Origin: Pedobacter sp. BS3
GTDB lineage: Bacteria > Bacteroidota > Bacteroidia > Sphingobacteriales > Sphingobacteriaceae
Direction: 5' to 3'
Length of the DNA: 49,025 bases
Assembly: GCF_008274585.1 (NCBI RefSeq)
Contig: NZ_VTRT01000012.1
Location: 1-49,025, forward strand
Shown here piece by piece: positions 27,404 to 35,609 of this stretch. Every line of letters begins with the position of its first letter. Positions within the stretch are counted from its first letter, which is position 1. The position numbers were made by a program, and so were the translations under genes. The notes beneath the pieces were generated by a model. That model ran no database searches, was not told where the DNA came from, and saw only the letters and a program-made list of their open reading frames with translations.

Positions 27404-28591
27404 TTATTTCAGGATTTCAGTTACCTGACCTGCACCTACGGTTCTGCCACCTTCACGGATAGCGAAACGCAGACCTTTTTCCATCGCTATAGCGTTGATC
27501 AGTTTTACAGTGATCGTTACGTTATCGCCAGGCATAACCATTTCTACACCGTCAGCAAGTGTGATCTCGCCAGTTACGTCTGTAGTACGGAAATAGAACT
27601 GAGGACGGTATTTGTTAAAGAACGGAGTGTGACGACCACCTTCTGCTTTTGACAATACGTAAACCTCTGCTTTGAACTCGGTGTGAGGTGTTACTGAACC
27701 TGGTTTACAGATAACCATACCACGACGGATATCGGTTTTCTCAATACCACGTAACAATAAACCTACGTTATCACCAGCTTCACCACGGTCAAGAATTTTA
27801 CGGAACATCTCAACCCCGGTTACAGTTGATTTCAGGTTTTCTGCACCCATACCCAGGATATCTACCGGATCACCTGTGTTGATCACGCCACGCTCAATAC
27901 GACCTGTAGCTACAGTACCACGACCAGTGATTGAGAATACGTCTTCAACCGGCATCAGGAACGGAAGATCAGTCAGACGCGGAGGAATTGGAATGTAGCT
28001 ATCTACAGCATCCATCAATTCCATAATTTTAGCAACCCATTTCGGATCACCGTTCAAACCGCCAAGAGCTGAACCTTGAATTACAGGGATATCATCGCCA
28101 GGGAATTCATAGAATGATAATAATTCACGGATTTCCATTTCCACAAGCTCTAACAGCTCAGGATCGTCTACCATGTCTACTTTGTTCATGAAAACAACCA
28201 AAGCAGGTACACCTACCTGGCGAGCTAACAGGATGTGCTCGCGGGTTTGAGGCATCGGGCCATCAGTAGCGGCAACCACCAGGATAGCACCGTCCATCTG
28301 GGCAGCACCGGTAACCATGTTTTTCACATAGTCAGCGTGTCCCGGACAGTCAACGTGTGCATAGTGACGGTTAGCGGTTTGATATTCAACGTGAGCTGTA
28401 TTGATAGTGATACCTCTTTCTTTTTCTTCAGGAGCTGAGTCGATTGAATCGAAAGAACGTGCTTCAGATAATCCTGCATCAGCCAGTACTTTTGTAATAG
28501 CGGCAGTTAAAGTTGTTTTACCGTGGTCAACGTGACCGATTGTACCGATATTTAAGTGCGGCTTACTGCGGTCAAATTTTTCTTTTGCCAT
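27404..28591 (-). CDS. tuf: Elongation factor Tu
   Basis: This 395-residue GTPase delivers aminoacyl-tRNA to the ribosome. G1 [11 protein letters not shown]2 [13 protein letters not shown]3 DCPGHADY and G4 NKVD are intact, followed by the two beta-barrel domains ([19 protein letters not shown] and later). It lies in the classic tRNA-tuf-tRNA-Trp-secE arrangement. The leader (ATAAGTATACAAA before ATG) has no Shine-Dalgarno sequence. Confidence 0.98.
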   Translation of the reverse strand: MAKEKFDRSKPHLNIGTIGHVDHGKTTLTAAITKVLADAGLSEARSFDSIDSAPEEKERGITINTAHVEYQTANRHYAHVDCPGHADYVKNMVTGAAQMDGAILVVAATDGPMPQTREHILLARQVGVPALVVFMNKVDMVDDPELLELVEMEIRELLSFYEFPGDDIPVIQGSALGGLNGDPKWVAKIMELMDAVDSYIPIPPRLTDLPFLMPVEDVFSITGRGTVATGRIERGVINTGDPVDILGMGAENLKSTVTGVEMFRKILDRGEAGDNVGLLLRGIEKTDIRRGMVICKPGSVTPHTEFKAEVYVLSKAEGGRHTPFFNKYRPQFYFRTTDVTGEITLADGVEMVMPGDNVTITVKLINAIAMEKGLRFAIREGGRTVGAGQVTEILK

Positions 28592-28651
28592 TTTGTATAC
28601 TTATTAGTAGGTTAATTTTATATTACTTGTTTTTGATATTACGTTTTCCTG

Positions 28652-28723
<72 letters not shown>

Positions 28724-28733
28724 TTTTATCTAC

Positions 28734-28802
28734 TTGCAGTTTAATGTTACCCGTTTCAAAATAAAAAACTGCAAACGGCATACTGCCGACTGCCAACTAA
28801 AT
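28734..28802. repeat. Two-arm heptamer array between tRNA-Gly and tRNA-Thr(GGT)
   Basis: Right arm: ACTGCAA, ACGGCAT, ACTGCCG, ACTGCCA, ACTAAAT at exact 7-bp steps (28768-28802). Left arm (28734-28761), read on the minus strand, contains ACGGGTA, ACATTAA, ACTGCAA, also at 7-bp steps. Confidence 0.85.
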
Positions 28803-28808
28803 TTACCG

Positions 28809-28881
28809 AGCGGAAGACGAGATTCGAACTCGCGACTTATAGCTTGGAAGGCTATCGCTCTACCAACTGAGCTACTTCCGC
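28809..28881 (-). tRNA. tRNA-Gly (TCC)
   Basis: A 73-nt cloverleaf, acceptor GCGGAAG with CTTCCGC, anticodon TCC in CTTCCAA, T arm with AGTTCGAATCT. Part of the four-tRNA cluster upstream of tuf. Confidence 0.96.
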
Positions 28882-28885
28882 TTTT

Positions 28886-28962
28886 GATTTAAGATTCCGG
28901 ATCTACGATCTCAGATTTGCAATCCGGCCAATCGTAATTCGTAAATCCTTACATCTACAATC
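28886..28962. repeat. Two-arm heptamer array between tRNA-Tyr and tRNA-Gly
   Basis: GAT-headed units start at exactly 28886, 28893, 28900, 28907 and 28914. The facing arm has ATC-ended units at 7-8 bp steps to 28962. Confidence 0.85.
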
Positions 28963-28967
28963 TTCTG

Positions 28968-29048
28968 TGGGGAGAGAAGGATTCGAACCTTCGTAGCCGA
29001 AGCAACGGATTTACAGTCCGTCCCATTTGACCGCTCTGGTATCTCCCC
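28968..29048 (-). tRNA. tRNA-Tyr (GTA)
   Basis: An 81-nt class II tRNA with a long variable arm, acceptor GGGGAGA with the matching 3' strand, anticodon GTA in ACTGTAAA, and T arm GGTTCGAATCC. Confidence 0.95.
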
Positions 29049-29055
29049 ATCGTTT

Positions 29056-29120
29056 GATTTCAGATGTACGATTTTAGATTTACGAATTGATCGTAAATCG
29101 TAATTTTACAATCTAAAATA
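29056..29120. repeat. Two-arm heptamer array between tRNA-Thr(TGT) and tRNA-Tyr
   Basis: GAT/GAA-headed units start at 29056, 29063, 29070, 29077 and 29084, exactly 7 bp apart. The facing arm carries the complementary GTAAATC-type units. The motif is shared with the array at 28886-28962. Confidence 0.85.
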
Positions 29121-29125
29121 AACTG

Positions 29126-29198
<73 letters not shown>

Positions 29199-29267
29199 TT
29201 TTATGTTTTGTACAATCTTATTTAAGAACTTACCTGAAGCACATTTACACCTGTGCGAAAGGGACTG

Positions 29268-29298
29268 CAAATCTACAAAAATTAAACCCTGTACAAAA
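29268..29298 (-). promoter_or_regulatory. Promoter of the tRNA-tuf operon
   Basis: On the minus strand TTTTG (29298-29294), an 18-bp gap, then a perfect TANNTTTG box, TAGATTTG (29275-29268). This matches the Bacteroidota sigma-A consensus and lies about 70 bp upstream of tRNA-Thr(TGT). Confidence 0.75.
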
Positions 29299-29304
29299 TT
29301 TTTT

Positions 29305-29340
29305 TGAAAAAAAATTCGGCAGGCAAAAACCTGCCGAATT
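29305..29340 (-). terminator. Intrinsic terminator of the rpsU-xerC-hpf unit
   Basis: A perfect 11-bp stem (29313-29323 with 29330-29340) has a 6-nt loop and is followed on the minus strand by eight or more T. It lies 34 bp after the hpf stop and just upstream of the tRNA-tuf promoter. Confidence 0.92.
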
Positions 29341-29374
29341 ACACGCATAACTTAGTATGTTGACATCCTGATTT

Positions 29375-29719
29375 TTACAGGGAATTTACTTCATTAACCA
29401 ATATATCTTTATGGTTACTTGCTTTGATCCGGGCTTTTGTTTTGTGCTTATCTACCTGTTTTTTTAACGATTCTATAGCAAGATCGGTTGCTTCTTCAAA
29501 CGTTTTACATTGCTCTTTGCTAAAAAGCTGCGAGCCCGGTATCGTCAGCTTGATCTCTACAATCTTATTTTCTTCTTCTTCGGTATTCTGCAATTTTAAA
29601 TACACTTCGCCACTGATAATACGATCAAAAAACTGATCCAGCTTGTCGGCTTTTTTCTGAATGAACTCTAATAACTTTTTGTCTGCGTCAAAATGGATAG
29701 ACTGAACACTAATTTTCAT
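29375..29719 (-). CDS. hpf: Ribosome hibernation-promoting factor (short HPF/RaiA family)
   Basis: This 114-residue single-domain protein starts MKISVQSIHFDADKKLLEFI and has the typical DLAIESLKKQVDKHKTK segment. The short HPF form binds the 30S decoding region in stationary phase to inactivate ribosomes. No long-form C-terminal dimerisation domain is present. It is the last gene after rpsU and xerC, followed by a strong terminator. Confidence 0.9.
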   Translation of the reverse strand: MKISVQSIHFDADKKLLEFIQKKADKLDQFFDRIISGEVYLKLQNTEEEENKIVEIKLTIPGSQLFSKEQCKTFEEATDLAIESLKKQVDKHKTKARIKASNHKDILVNEVNSL

Positions 29720-29734
29720 AATTGCCTCCTTGTT

Positions 29735-30613
29735 TTAAGCCTTTGGATGGGCTTGTTTATAGATTGATTTTAAACGTTCGGCTGTGTTATGGGTATATAC
29801 CTGGGTTGCCGCCAAACTTGCATGCCCAAGTAACTCTTTAATAGCATTGATGTCTGCACCTTTATCCAGCAGGCTGGTTGCAAACGTGTGTCGTAAAACG
29901 TGCGGGCTTTTCTTATCGGCGGTTGATATGTATGACAAGTACTTTTTCACGATACGATAAACGAAATTCGGATAAGCAGCGCTTCCTGAATCTGTAACGA
30001 TCAGAGCCTGTGTTTTGTTATCAAAATTCTGCTTTTTTTTCTCGTTCAGGTATTGCTTCAACAAAGCAATGACAGATATGTGCAAGGGGATGATCCGCTC
30101 TTTACTACGCTTACCAAACACCTTGACCATACGACCGTAAAAATCAATACTTTGTTCCTGCAACGAGGTCAGCTCGGACAGGCGCATGCCCGTTGCGAAT
30201 AGCAATTCGATAATTAAACGCTCACGTACACCCTTAAAGCTATCATCAAACGTTTGGGCATTATCCAGCAGCACGGTGAGCTTATGATCATCAACCACCA
30301 CGGGCAGGCGTTTGGGCGTTTTAATAGCTTTGACTAATGCAGTGGGATTTTCTGTTATCAGGTTTTCCTTTTGCAAGAATTTAAAGAGAGAACGCAGTGC
30401 CGATAGCTTCCTGTTGGCTGTTTTAGCACCGTTGGCTTCTATTAAGGTAACCAGCCACGAGCGTATATGCCGGTGCTTAACAGCATCCAGGCTAACTTCT
30501 ATACTGGTAAGGTAGGTATTGAACTGGTCAAGATCGTGTTTATAGGCCGTAAGTGTATGAGGAGATACCCTTTTTTCAAATTCCAGGTAACGAATAAAAC
30601 GCTCTATAAACAT
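29735..30613 (-). CDS. xerC: Tyrosine recombinase XerC
   Basis: This 292-residue recombinase has an N-terminal SAM-like core-binding domain (about 1-85) and a C-terminal catalytic domain. The catalytic residues are visible: R in LLFATGMRLSELTSL, H-x-x-R in SPHVLRHTFATSLL, H in LLGHASL and the nucleophilic Y in TQVYTH. Length fits a Xer protein that resolves chromosome dimers at dif. Genomic context (between rpsU and hpf, a housekeeping unit) supports XerC/XerD rather than a phage integrase. ATG at 30613 is preferred to a TTG one codon earlier. Confidence 0.92.
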   Translation of the reverse strand: MFIERFIRYLEFEKRVSPHTLTAYKHDLDQFNTYLTSIEVSLDAVKHRHIRSWLVTLIEANGAKTANRKLSALRSLFKFLQKENLITENPTALVKAIKTPKRLPVVVDDHKLTVLLDNAQTFDDSFKGVRERLIIELLFATGMRLSELTSLQEQSIDFYGRMVKVFGKRSKERIIPLHISVIALLKQYLNEKKKQNFDNKTQALIVTDSGSAAYPNFVYRIVKKYLSYISTADKKSPHVLRHTFATSLLDKGADINAIKELLGHASLAATQVYTHNTAERLKSIYKQAHPKA

Positions 30614-30679
30614 CAAAAACTACTTATATATCCAGCAAGTGAATATACAAATAGTTTTTAATAAAGAAATTTATATCGA

Positions 30680-30871
30680 TTAAATTACGTCCTGATTGAG
30701 GCCTTGTTTGTAGATGGCTTTTTTAACCACGTTTCTGCGGGCAACCGATTTCTTTTCAAAGGCCTGACGACTGCGCAGTTCTCTTAATACGCCGGTTTTT
30801 TCAAATTTCTTTTTGAAACGCTTCAATGCCTTGTCTAACGATTCGCCTTCTTTAACGTTGATAATGATCAT
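30680..30871 (-). CDS. rpsU: 30S ribosomal protein bS21
   Basis: This 63-residue basic protein starts MIIINVKEGESLDKALKRFKK and continues LRELRSRQAFEKKSVARR, matching bS21. In Bacteroidota bS21 helps to hide the anti-Shine-Dalgarno end of 16S rRNA. This gene carries a strong Shine-Dalgarno sequence of its own (30882-30891), in contrast to other genes here, and a clear promoter at 30913-30944. Confidence 0.96.
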   Translation of the reverse strand: MIIINVKEGESLDKALKRFKKKFEKTGVLRELRSRQAFEKKSVARRNVVKKAIYKQGLNQDVI

Positions 30872-30881
30872 ATCTTTAATA

Positions 30882-30891
30882 CCACCTTTCT
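30882..30891 (-). promoter_or_regulatory. Shine-Dalgarno sequence of rpsU
   Basis: AGAAAGGTGG matches 9 of 10 positions of the 16S anti-SD complement AGAAAGGAGG and ends 10 nt before the ATG. Other highly expressed genes in the window (tuf, rplL, rplJ) have none. This fits the autoregulatory model reported for bS21 in Flavobacterium. Confidence 0.8.
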
Positions 30892-30912
30892 TTTTAAAAT
30901 TTTTACGGGCTG

Positions 30913-30944
30913 CAAATGTAATATTAATTTATGAAACTTACAAA
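30913..30944 (-). promoter_or_regulatory. rpsU promoter
   Basis: TTTG (30944-30941), a 20-bp gap and TACATTTG (30920-30913) give a perfect match to the Bacteroidota primary promoter consensus. The -7 box is about 42 bp upstream of the rpsU ATG. Confidence 0.8.
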
Positions 30945-30950
30945 CGTGTT

Positions 30951-30979
30951 GATAGTGATTAGTTGTTAGTTGTTAGTTG
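30951..30979. repeat. Heptamer array with three TTAGTTG units
   Basis: Exact TTAGTTG copies lie at 30959-30965, 30966-30972 and 30973-30979, preceded by GATAGTG. It lies directly upstream of the rpsU promoter. The 520-bp gap 30872-31392 otherwise holds the rpsU control sites and two hairpins (31181, 31226); no convincing gene was found. Confidence 0.85.
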
Positions 30980-31180
30980 CCGGGGCAGAGTTAAGGCGTC
31001 AGCTTACAAAGCTGTATTATTTCCGCTATTTATTATGCCATACATGTTTTTGAAAAGCACTTGCAGTAGTTCATCGGCAAAGATAGTCCTGCCATCCGCT
31101 GTAGCCCTCATTACATTCGGGGCTGTCGCTCCTGTCAGGTTTAGCCTGGTTAGGACAATGCTCCTATTACCTTTCTGAGA

Positions 31181-31209
31181 CTTTGACAACTTTTAGAAAG
31201 TTGTCAAAG
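31181..31209. repeat. Perfect 13-bp inverted repeat
   Basis: Arms 31181-31193 and 31197-31209 (CTTTGACAACTTT and its complement) flank a 3-nt loop. It is not followed by a clean T run on either strand and is probably an intergenic palindromic repeat rather than a terminator. Confidence 0.8.
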
Positions 31210-31225
31210 GTAGCGGACTAAAAAT

Positions 31226-31258
31226 AACGCAGCCAGCGTTCAGAACGCTGGCTGCGTT
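31226..31258 (-). terminator. 15-bp perfect hairpin downstream of the OmpA-TPR gene
   Basis: Arms 31226-31240 and 31244-31258 pair perfectly around a 3-nt loop. On the minus strand it is followed by ATTTTTAG, a weak T tract. It is the best candidate for the end of the type IX-type operon, about 135 bp after the last stop. Confidence 0.65.
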
Positions 31259-31392
31259 GCTAATTCCGATAAAACCCTGCTACAGGCGACTACCGAGCTT
31301 TGCGCCTGACGGAGAAAATTTCGCAAGTTTAACTTTTCTTTATTATTGTTTCAGGCAGTAAAGATGACGACTACGCTATTTAGAAATCACCT

Positions 31393-33384
31393 TTAAAAAC
31401 TACGCCGACCTGCTTTACTACCGGGAGCCACTTTATCCATAGACAATACCGGCTCAACTTTTACCACTTTAAACTCGGTACGCCGGTTTAGCTGGTGCTC
31501 TTCCTTAGAACAGGCCACGCCATCTTTACAACGGTTGATCAGCTCGGTTTCGCCCAGGCCCACCGATGTCAGGCGTTGCTGCGCTATACCGGCATGATTT
31601 AAATAATTTACCGCGGAAGCAGCCCGCTTTTGCGATAACCACAAATTATATGTCGCCGGGCCTCTTGAATCGGTATGCGAACGTATCTGAACATTAACAT
31701 CCGGAACCTGGTTCATAAAGTCAACTACCCTATTCAGTTCAGGAACAGCATCTTTGCGGATATCCCATTTATTAAAATCGTAATAAATATTGTTCAGTCG
31801 AACGATGAATGTATTTTTAACGCGTTCAAGCTCAAATTTCACATCGTAAATGGTAGATTGCTTCACTCCTTTGGTGCTGATACGGCCTATCTGCCGGGCA
31901 TAATATTTTTCTTTATCGCCGGTTACCATGTAATCCATATCCGCTTCCAGCTCAAAATTAAAGTGACCCAGAGCATCAGATACCTTGCTTACTTCCTTAC
32001 CCGTAGCCTGGTTAACAAGCACGATGTGAATATCTTCCAACGGCATTAAAGTTTCTTTATCTACCACCAGGCCGTTTACGGCAAGTACCGGTTTTTGTGG
32101 CGCCGGTTTAACTACACGGAACCGGTAAATATCATCTAAGCCTTTGCCGCCTTCACGGTTGGAAGATAAATAACCGGAATCATCATTGGTAAACCATATC
32201 CCAAAATCATCTTTAGGCGAATTATACGGCGCTTTCAGGTTTTCGGCTACCGAGAATGTAGTATAAGCGCCATCTGCTGAAAACAGGTCAAGCCCACCCA
32301 TGCCCAGGTTCCCTTCTGACGCAAAATAAAATTTCCCGTCTTTGCGTACATACGGGAACGCTTCATCTCCTGTTGTATTAATATTTGCCCCGCAGTTTTT
32401 CGGAGCGCCCCAGGTACCGTCCGCATTTTTCTTAGCGGCATAGATATCCATTCCGCCATAGCCGCCAGGCATATCAGATGCAAAATATAATATAGTACCG
32501 TCCGGCGATAAAGCCGGATGCTGAACAGAATAATCGCGGCCATTTCCGAATAATATTCGCGGTGTTTGCCAGGCGCCATTCTGTTTAACAGCCATATATA
32601 TGGCATTTTTCACTACAACCAGGCTCTCCCGCTTGCGGTTGGCAGGCAGATCTGTGCGGGTATAGTATAAGGTATCGCCACTGGCGGTAAATGCACAGGG
32701 ACCGTTATGATACTTCTCGTTTACAGGCTTGGGCAACGGAACAACGGTGTTTTCCATGCCGGTTAAACCTGCCTGGTAGATCTTAAGATAAGGATTGCCC
32801 GTCCAGCCGTAAATAACATCTTTACGGTTGTACTTCCCTATCGAAAACAGCCTGTCTGATATAAAATAAAGCGCATTGTTTAACACCACGGGAGAAAAAT
32901 CGGAGTATTCTGAATTTACAGACAGCTCATTTTCAATGCGTACGTTCCTGTCGGGATTTTCGGCCCAGGTTCGGGCCATATCACAGGCATTGGCCATTAC
33001 CTGCGCCTCTTTTGCTTGCTGAGGCACATGCTCACCGTATAACAGATAATTGTTTTTAGCCTCGGTATATTTGCCGTTTTGCTTCAGCATATCGGCATAA
33101 TACTTATAGTTTACCGGATCAAATCCCTTAAAGGTCAGCACCCGTGCATACGCAGCCTCGGCATGCTGCGAGTCATTCATATAATTATAGCAGCTGGCAA
33201 TTTTCTGGGCGATCTCCAGCGAAGGCTGCTTTGTCATGAGCTTCTCGTAGATATCCAGGGCAAACTTAAAATCGTATTTTTCGTAATATTTATTTGCTTT
33301 TTCGATATCGTCAGAGAAAATATTCTGCGGGAAAAAGTAGGCAGCAAAAACTATCGTAATAACAAGTAAAGATTTATATCTCAT
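31393..33384 (-). CDS. OmpA-family protein with TPR and PD40 repeats (PorE-like)
   Basis: This 663-residue cell-envelope protein has an N-terminal signal-like segment, then TPR-type helices (about 30-140, NKYYEKYDFKFALDIYEKLM), WD40-like PD40 beta-propeller blades (about 145-410; HPALSPDGTILYFASD, GGMDIYAAKK), a carboxypeptidase-regulatory-like beta-sandwich (about 430-510) and a C-terminal OmpA peptidoglycan-binding domain (VQIRSHTDSRG, LSQKRAASAVNYL). This layout is shared by type IX secretion proteins such as PorE. It is the last gene of a four-gene operon, 10 bp after the PorP/SprF gene. Confidence 0.88.
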   Translation of the reverse strand: MRYKSLLVITIVFAAYFFPQNIFSDDIEKANKYYEKYDFKFALDIYEKLMTKQPSLEIAQKIASCYNYMNDSQHAEAAYARVLTFKGFDPVNYKYYADMLKQNGKYTEAKNNYLLYGEHVPQQAKEAQVMANACDMARTWAENPDRNVRIENELSVNSEYSDFSPVVLNNALYFISDRLFSIGKYNRKDVIYGWTGNPYLKIYQAGLTGMENTVVPLPKPVNEKYHNGPCAFTASGDTLYYTRTDLPANRKRESLVVVKNAIYMAVKQNGAWQTPRILFGNGRDYSVQHPALSPDGTILYFASDMPGGYGGMDIYAAKKNADGTWGAPKNCGANINTTGDEAFPYVRKDGKFYFASEGNLGMGGLDLFSADGAYTTFSVAENLKAPYNSPKDDFGIWFTNDDSGYLSSNREGGKGLDDIYRFRVVKPAPQKPVLAVNGLVVDKETLMPLEDIHIVLVNQATGKEVSKVSDALGHFNFELEADMDYMVTGDKEKYYARQIGRISTKGVKQSTIYDVKFELERVKNTFIVRLNNIYYDFNKWDIRKDAVPELNRVVDFMNQVPDVNVQIRSHTDSRGPATYNLWLSQKRAASAVNYLNHAGIAQQRLTSVGLGETELINRCKDGVACSKEEHQLNRRTEFKVVKVEPVLSMDKVAPGSKAGRRSF

Positions 33385-33394
33385 GCAAACATCC

Positions 33395-34375
33395 TTAAAA
33401 ATACCGGGGCGTAAGAAGTGCCGTCCCCGCTTTTTTCCCGTTTAATGTAAAACCCACCGAAATTTCGTGTGTACCGTTGGAGTAATTGGTCAATGCAGAC
33501 AACGAGTAATCGTATGCATACCCTAATCTGAGATTTTTGGCCACAAATACTTCCAATGCACCTACTAACGAATTTTGCTGAAAATTAGCAACATTCAAAT
33601 TGCTTTTTTTCCACAAATTAACACCGGCCCGGTATGAGGCTCCCAGCCACACCGTTTCCTTTAACAGGAAAAACGTACTGACATCGATATTGGTGGGACT
33701 TTTTGTGTCTTCGCGTATCAGCAGCGAAGGTTTAAATTTAACATCATCGCCAATATCCGCCAGGTATCCGGCGCCTAAAAAATAATGCCTGCCCTGCCGG
33801 GCAATGGTATTGTTAGAGCCATCCCGGTAATTAATGGCATGCGATAACAGGTTTACCACAGAACCCTGCACATAAAACCGGTCGTTATTATAAAATACGC
33901 CAAATTTAGCGTCCGGGCTAAAATACGTTTGATGCCCGTTTGTAAAGTTGGGATCATCGGCTTCATCAACTACAGCCTGCCGGGCATTTAATACATATTC
34001 CGTAACACCGATTGCCAGCCCAAACGATAAACGGGCATTATCATCACTCACTGGTAAACGATAGGAATAGTCAACAAAGGCCGAGGTCTGACGCTGAAAG
34101 CCTATTTTATCATTAATAAGCGATAAACCTAAGCCTACCCGTTTTTCATTAAAGAACGCTCCGTCGGCTATGAACGATTGTGTGTTCGGCGCCCCGTCTA
34201 TACCCGTCCATTGATTGCGATGCAGCAAACTGAGATTGATGGTTTCCTTATATCCCGCATAAGCCGGGTTAATAACCAGCATATTGAACATATACTGGCT
34301 GTACTGCGGATCCTGCTGTGCAAGCGCTTTTAAACCGGTACCGATAAAAAGACATATAACGAGCAAACGGTTCAT
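33395..34375 (-). CDS. PorP/SprF-family type IX secretion outer-membrane protein
   Basis: This 326-residue predicted beta-barrel has a signal peptide ending near ALAQ. The opening QDPQYSQYMFNMLVINPAYAGYKETINLSLLHRNQWTGIDGAPNTQ is the hallmark of the family. SprF-like proteins are needed to export and attach specific type B CTD cargo encoded next to them. Here the cargo candidate is the CHU_C protein encoded just upstream, with a 1-nt gap between stop and start. Confidence 0.92.
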   Translation of the reverse strand: MNRLLVICLFIGTGLKALAQQDPQYSQYMFNMLVINPAYAGYKETINLSLLHRNQWTGIDGAPNTQSFIADGAFFNEKRVGLGLSLINDKIGFQRQTSAFVDYSYRLPVSDDNARLSFGLAIGVTEYVLNARQAVVDEADDPNFTNGHQTYFSPDAKFGVFYNNDRFYVQGSVVNLLSHAINYRDGSNNTIARQGRHYFLGAGYLADIGDDVKFKPSLLIREDTKSPTNIDVSTFFLLKETVWLGASYRAGVNLWKKSNLNVANFQQNSLVGALEVFVAKNLRLGYAYDYSLSALTNYSNGTHEISVGFTLNGKKAGTALLTPRYF

Positions 34376-34376
34376 A

Positions 34377-35609
34377 TCAGTTTTTCTTTATCATGGTAAT
34401 AAAGCCCTTATAGGTCTTCAGTTCGCCGTTTATAGTAGCCTTAAGCACGTAAAAGTAAGTACCCGAGTTCAGGTTTCCCCCATCCCAGGCTTTCGCCGAT
34501 GAATAGCCTTTGGACTTAAAAACCTCATCGCCCCAGCGATTAAAAATGGTCAGCTCGTTATCCGGATACTGGTCAATATTTTTAATCAGCCAGGTATCAT
34601 TTTTGCCATCTCCATCAGGCGAAAAGCCGTTAAAAAAGGAGAGTGCACCGTTATTATTGTTATTCCCAGGATTGGTTATGTTCTTTGTGCTGGCAAACGT
34701 AACGGCTACATGGTCAAGCGGCTGTAAGGTGCTCAGCAACAGGTTGCGGTTTAAATTATCGCCAAATGAGCCTGATTCTGCCGTACCGGGAAACGACTTG
34801 CTCCACAAACCATTTAACCGGCTCACGAGCATATCAAAATCACCATCGGCATTGGTATCCTGATAAAAACGGATATCCGCTGAAGCGATACCCGAATGAT
34901 AATTAAGCACGTAATAGTATTTATCAAATACGGTACCGACATCAGCCATTTTCTGTTCACGGCTTTCCGGTTCCGCGTTTACAAAAGACGCCGAATAATA
35001 ACTGTCACCGGTTTCGCGAAGCGAGATACTGAGCGGCCTGTAGCGGGTTATTCCGTTTTGTATAGAACCGAACGGGTAAACGTACGGGTTACCGTTCCGA
35101 AGCTTTCTCTTCAAATACCCACCTTCGTCTGTACTGATGATTCCCGAGGCCCGTGTTAAGCTTCCGGCATCGTCATCAGATAAGGTTAATGTATACTGTT
35201 TGGTTATTTTCAGCTCAGCATCATTCAAATGCAGGTAACCGGCTACCGTGGCATTTGCAGCAAGTGTTTTAACCGCGTTATTCAAAAGTACTACATTCGG
35301 TAATGATACGGCATTCTCGCCGGCCATTACCTGATTATCTCCGGCATATTGAACCAGACCGTCAGAACGGTTATCAAAGATCCGGGAGCCAGCATCTTTA
35401 TTGAGCATATCGCCGGTAATAACCAGCTTACCTTTATGATATATTGAATCAGAATGTGCGCCAGCTGCAAGCTGGGTGTATGAGCCGTCAATGTATAACA
35501 AGCCGTCTGTTGCGATGAACAGTTTACAGCCATTATTCGTCACCTGCGCCTGCGACCGAACGGCACACGCATAACAAAAAAGAAATATAAGGACTGTAAT
35601 ATTCCGCAT
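34377..35609 (-). CDS. Secreted protein with type B gliding-motility C-terminal domain (CHU_C)
   Basis: This 410-residue protein has an N-terminal signal peptide (about residues 1-21) and a beta-rich body. The last ~85 residues are a clear type B sorting domain: FFNGFSPDGDGKNDTWLI, then YPDNELTIFNRWGDEVF, WDGGNLNSGTYFYVL and a final YKGFITMIKKN. Such domains direct export by the type IX system and surface anchoring. Its ATG overlaps the stop of the collagen-like gene (TAATG). The body is unusually short for a SprB-type adhesin, and its own function is unknown. Confidence 0.88.
   Translation of the reverse strand: MRNITVLIFLFCYACAVRSQAQVTNNGCKLFIATDGLLYIDGSYTQLAAGAHSDSIYHKGKLVITGDMLNKDAGSRIFDNRSDGLVQYAGDNQVMAGENAVSLPNVVLLNNAVKTLAANATVAGYLHLNDAELKITKQYTLTLSDDDAGSLTRASGIISTDEGGYLKRKLRNGNPYVYPFGSIQNGITRYRPLSISLRETGDSYYSASFVNAEPESREQKMADVGTVFDKYYYVLNYHSGIASADIRFYQDTNADGDFDMLVSRLNGLWSKSFPGTAESGSFGDNLNRNLLLSTLQPLDHVAVTFASTKNITNPGNNNNNGALSFFNGFSPDGDGKNDTWLIKNIDQYPDNELTIFNRWGDEVFKSKGYSSAKAWDGGNLNSGTYFYVLKATINGELKTYKGFITMIKKN

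Noticed and set aside
29735-30613. Phage or integron integrase
   Set aside because: The recombinase has Xer length and sits in a housekeeping rpsU-xerC-hpf unit, with no phage genes or attachment-site repeats nearby.
31004-31189. Minus-strand frame of 61 residues upstream of the rpsU control region
   Set aside because: It needs a TTG start inside a palindromic hairpin, resembles no family I know and has no leader signal. It is possibly a decayed fragment; not supported as a gene.
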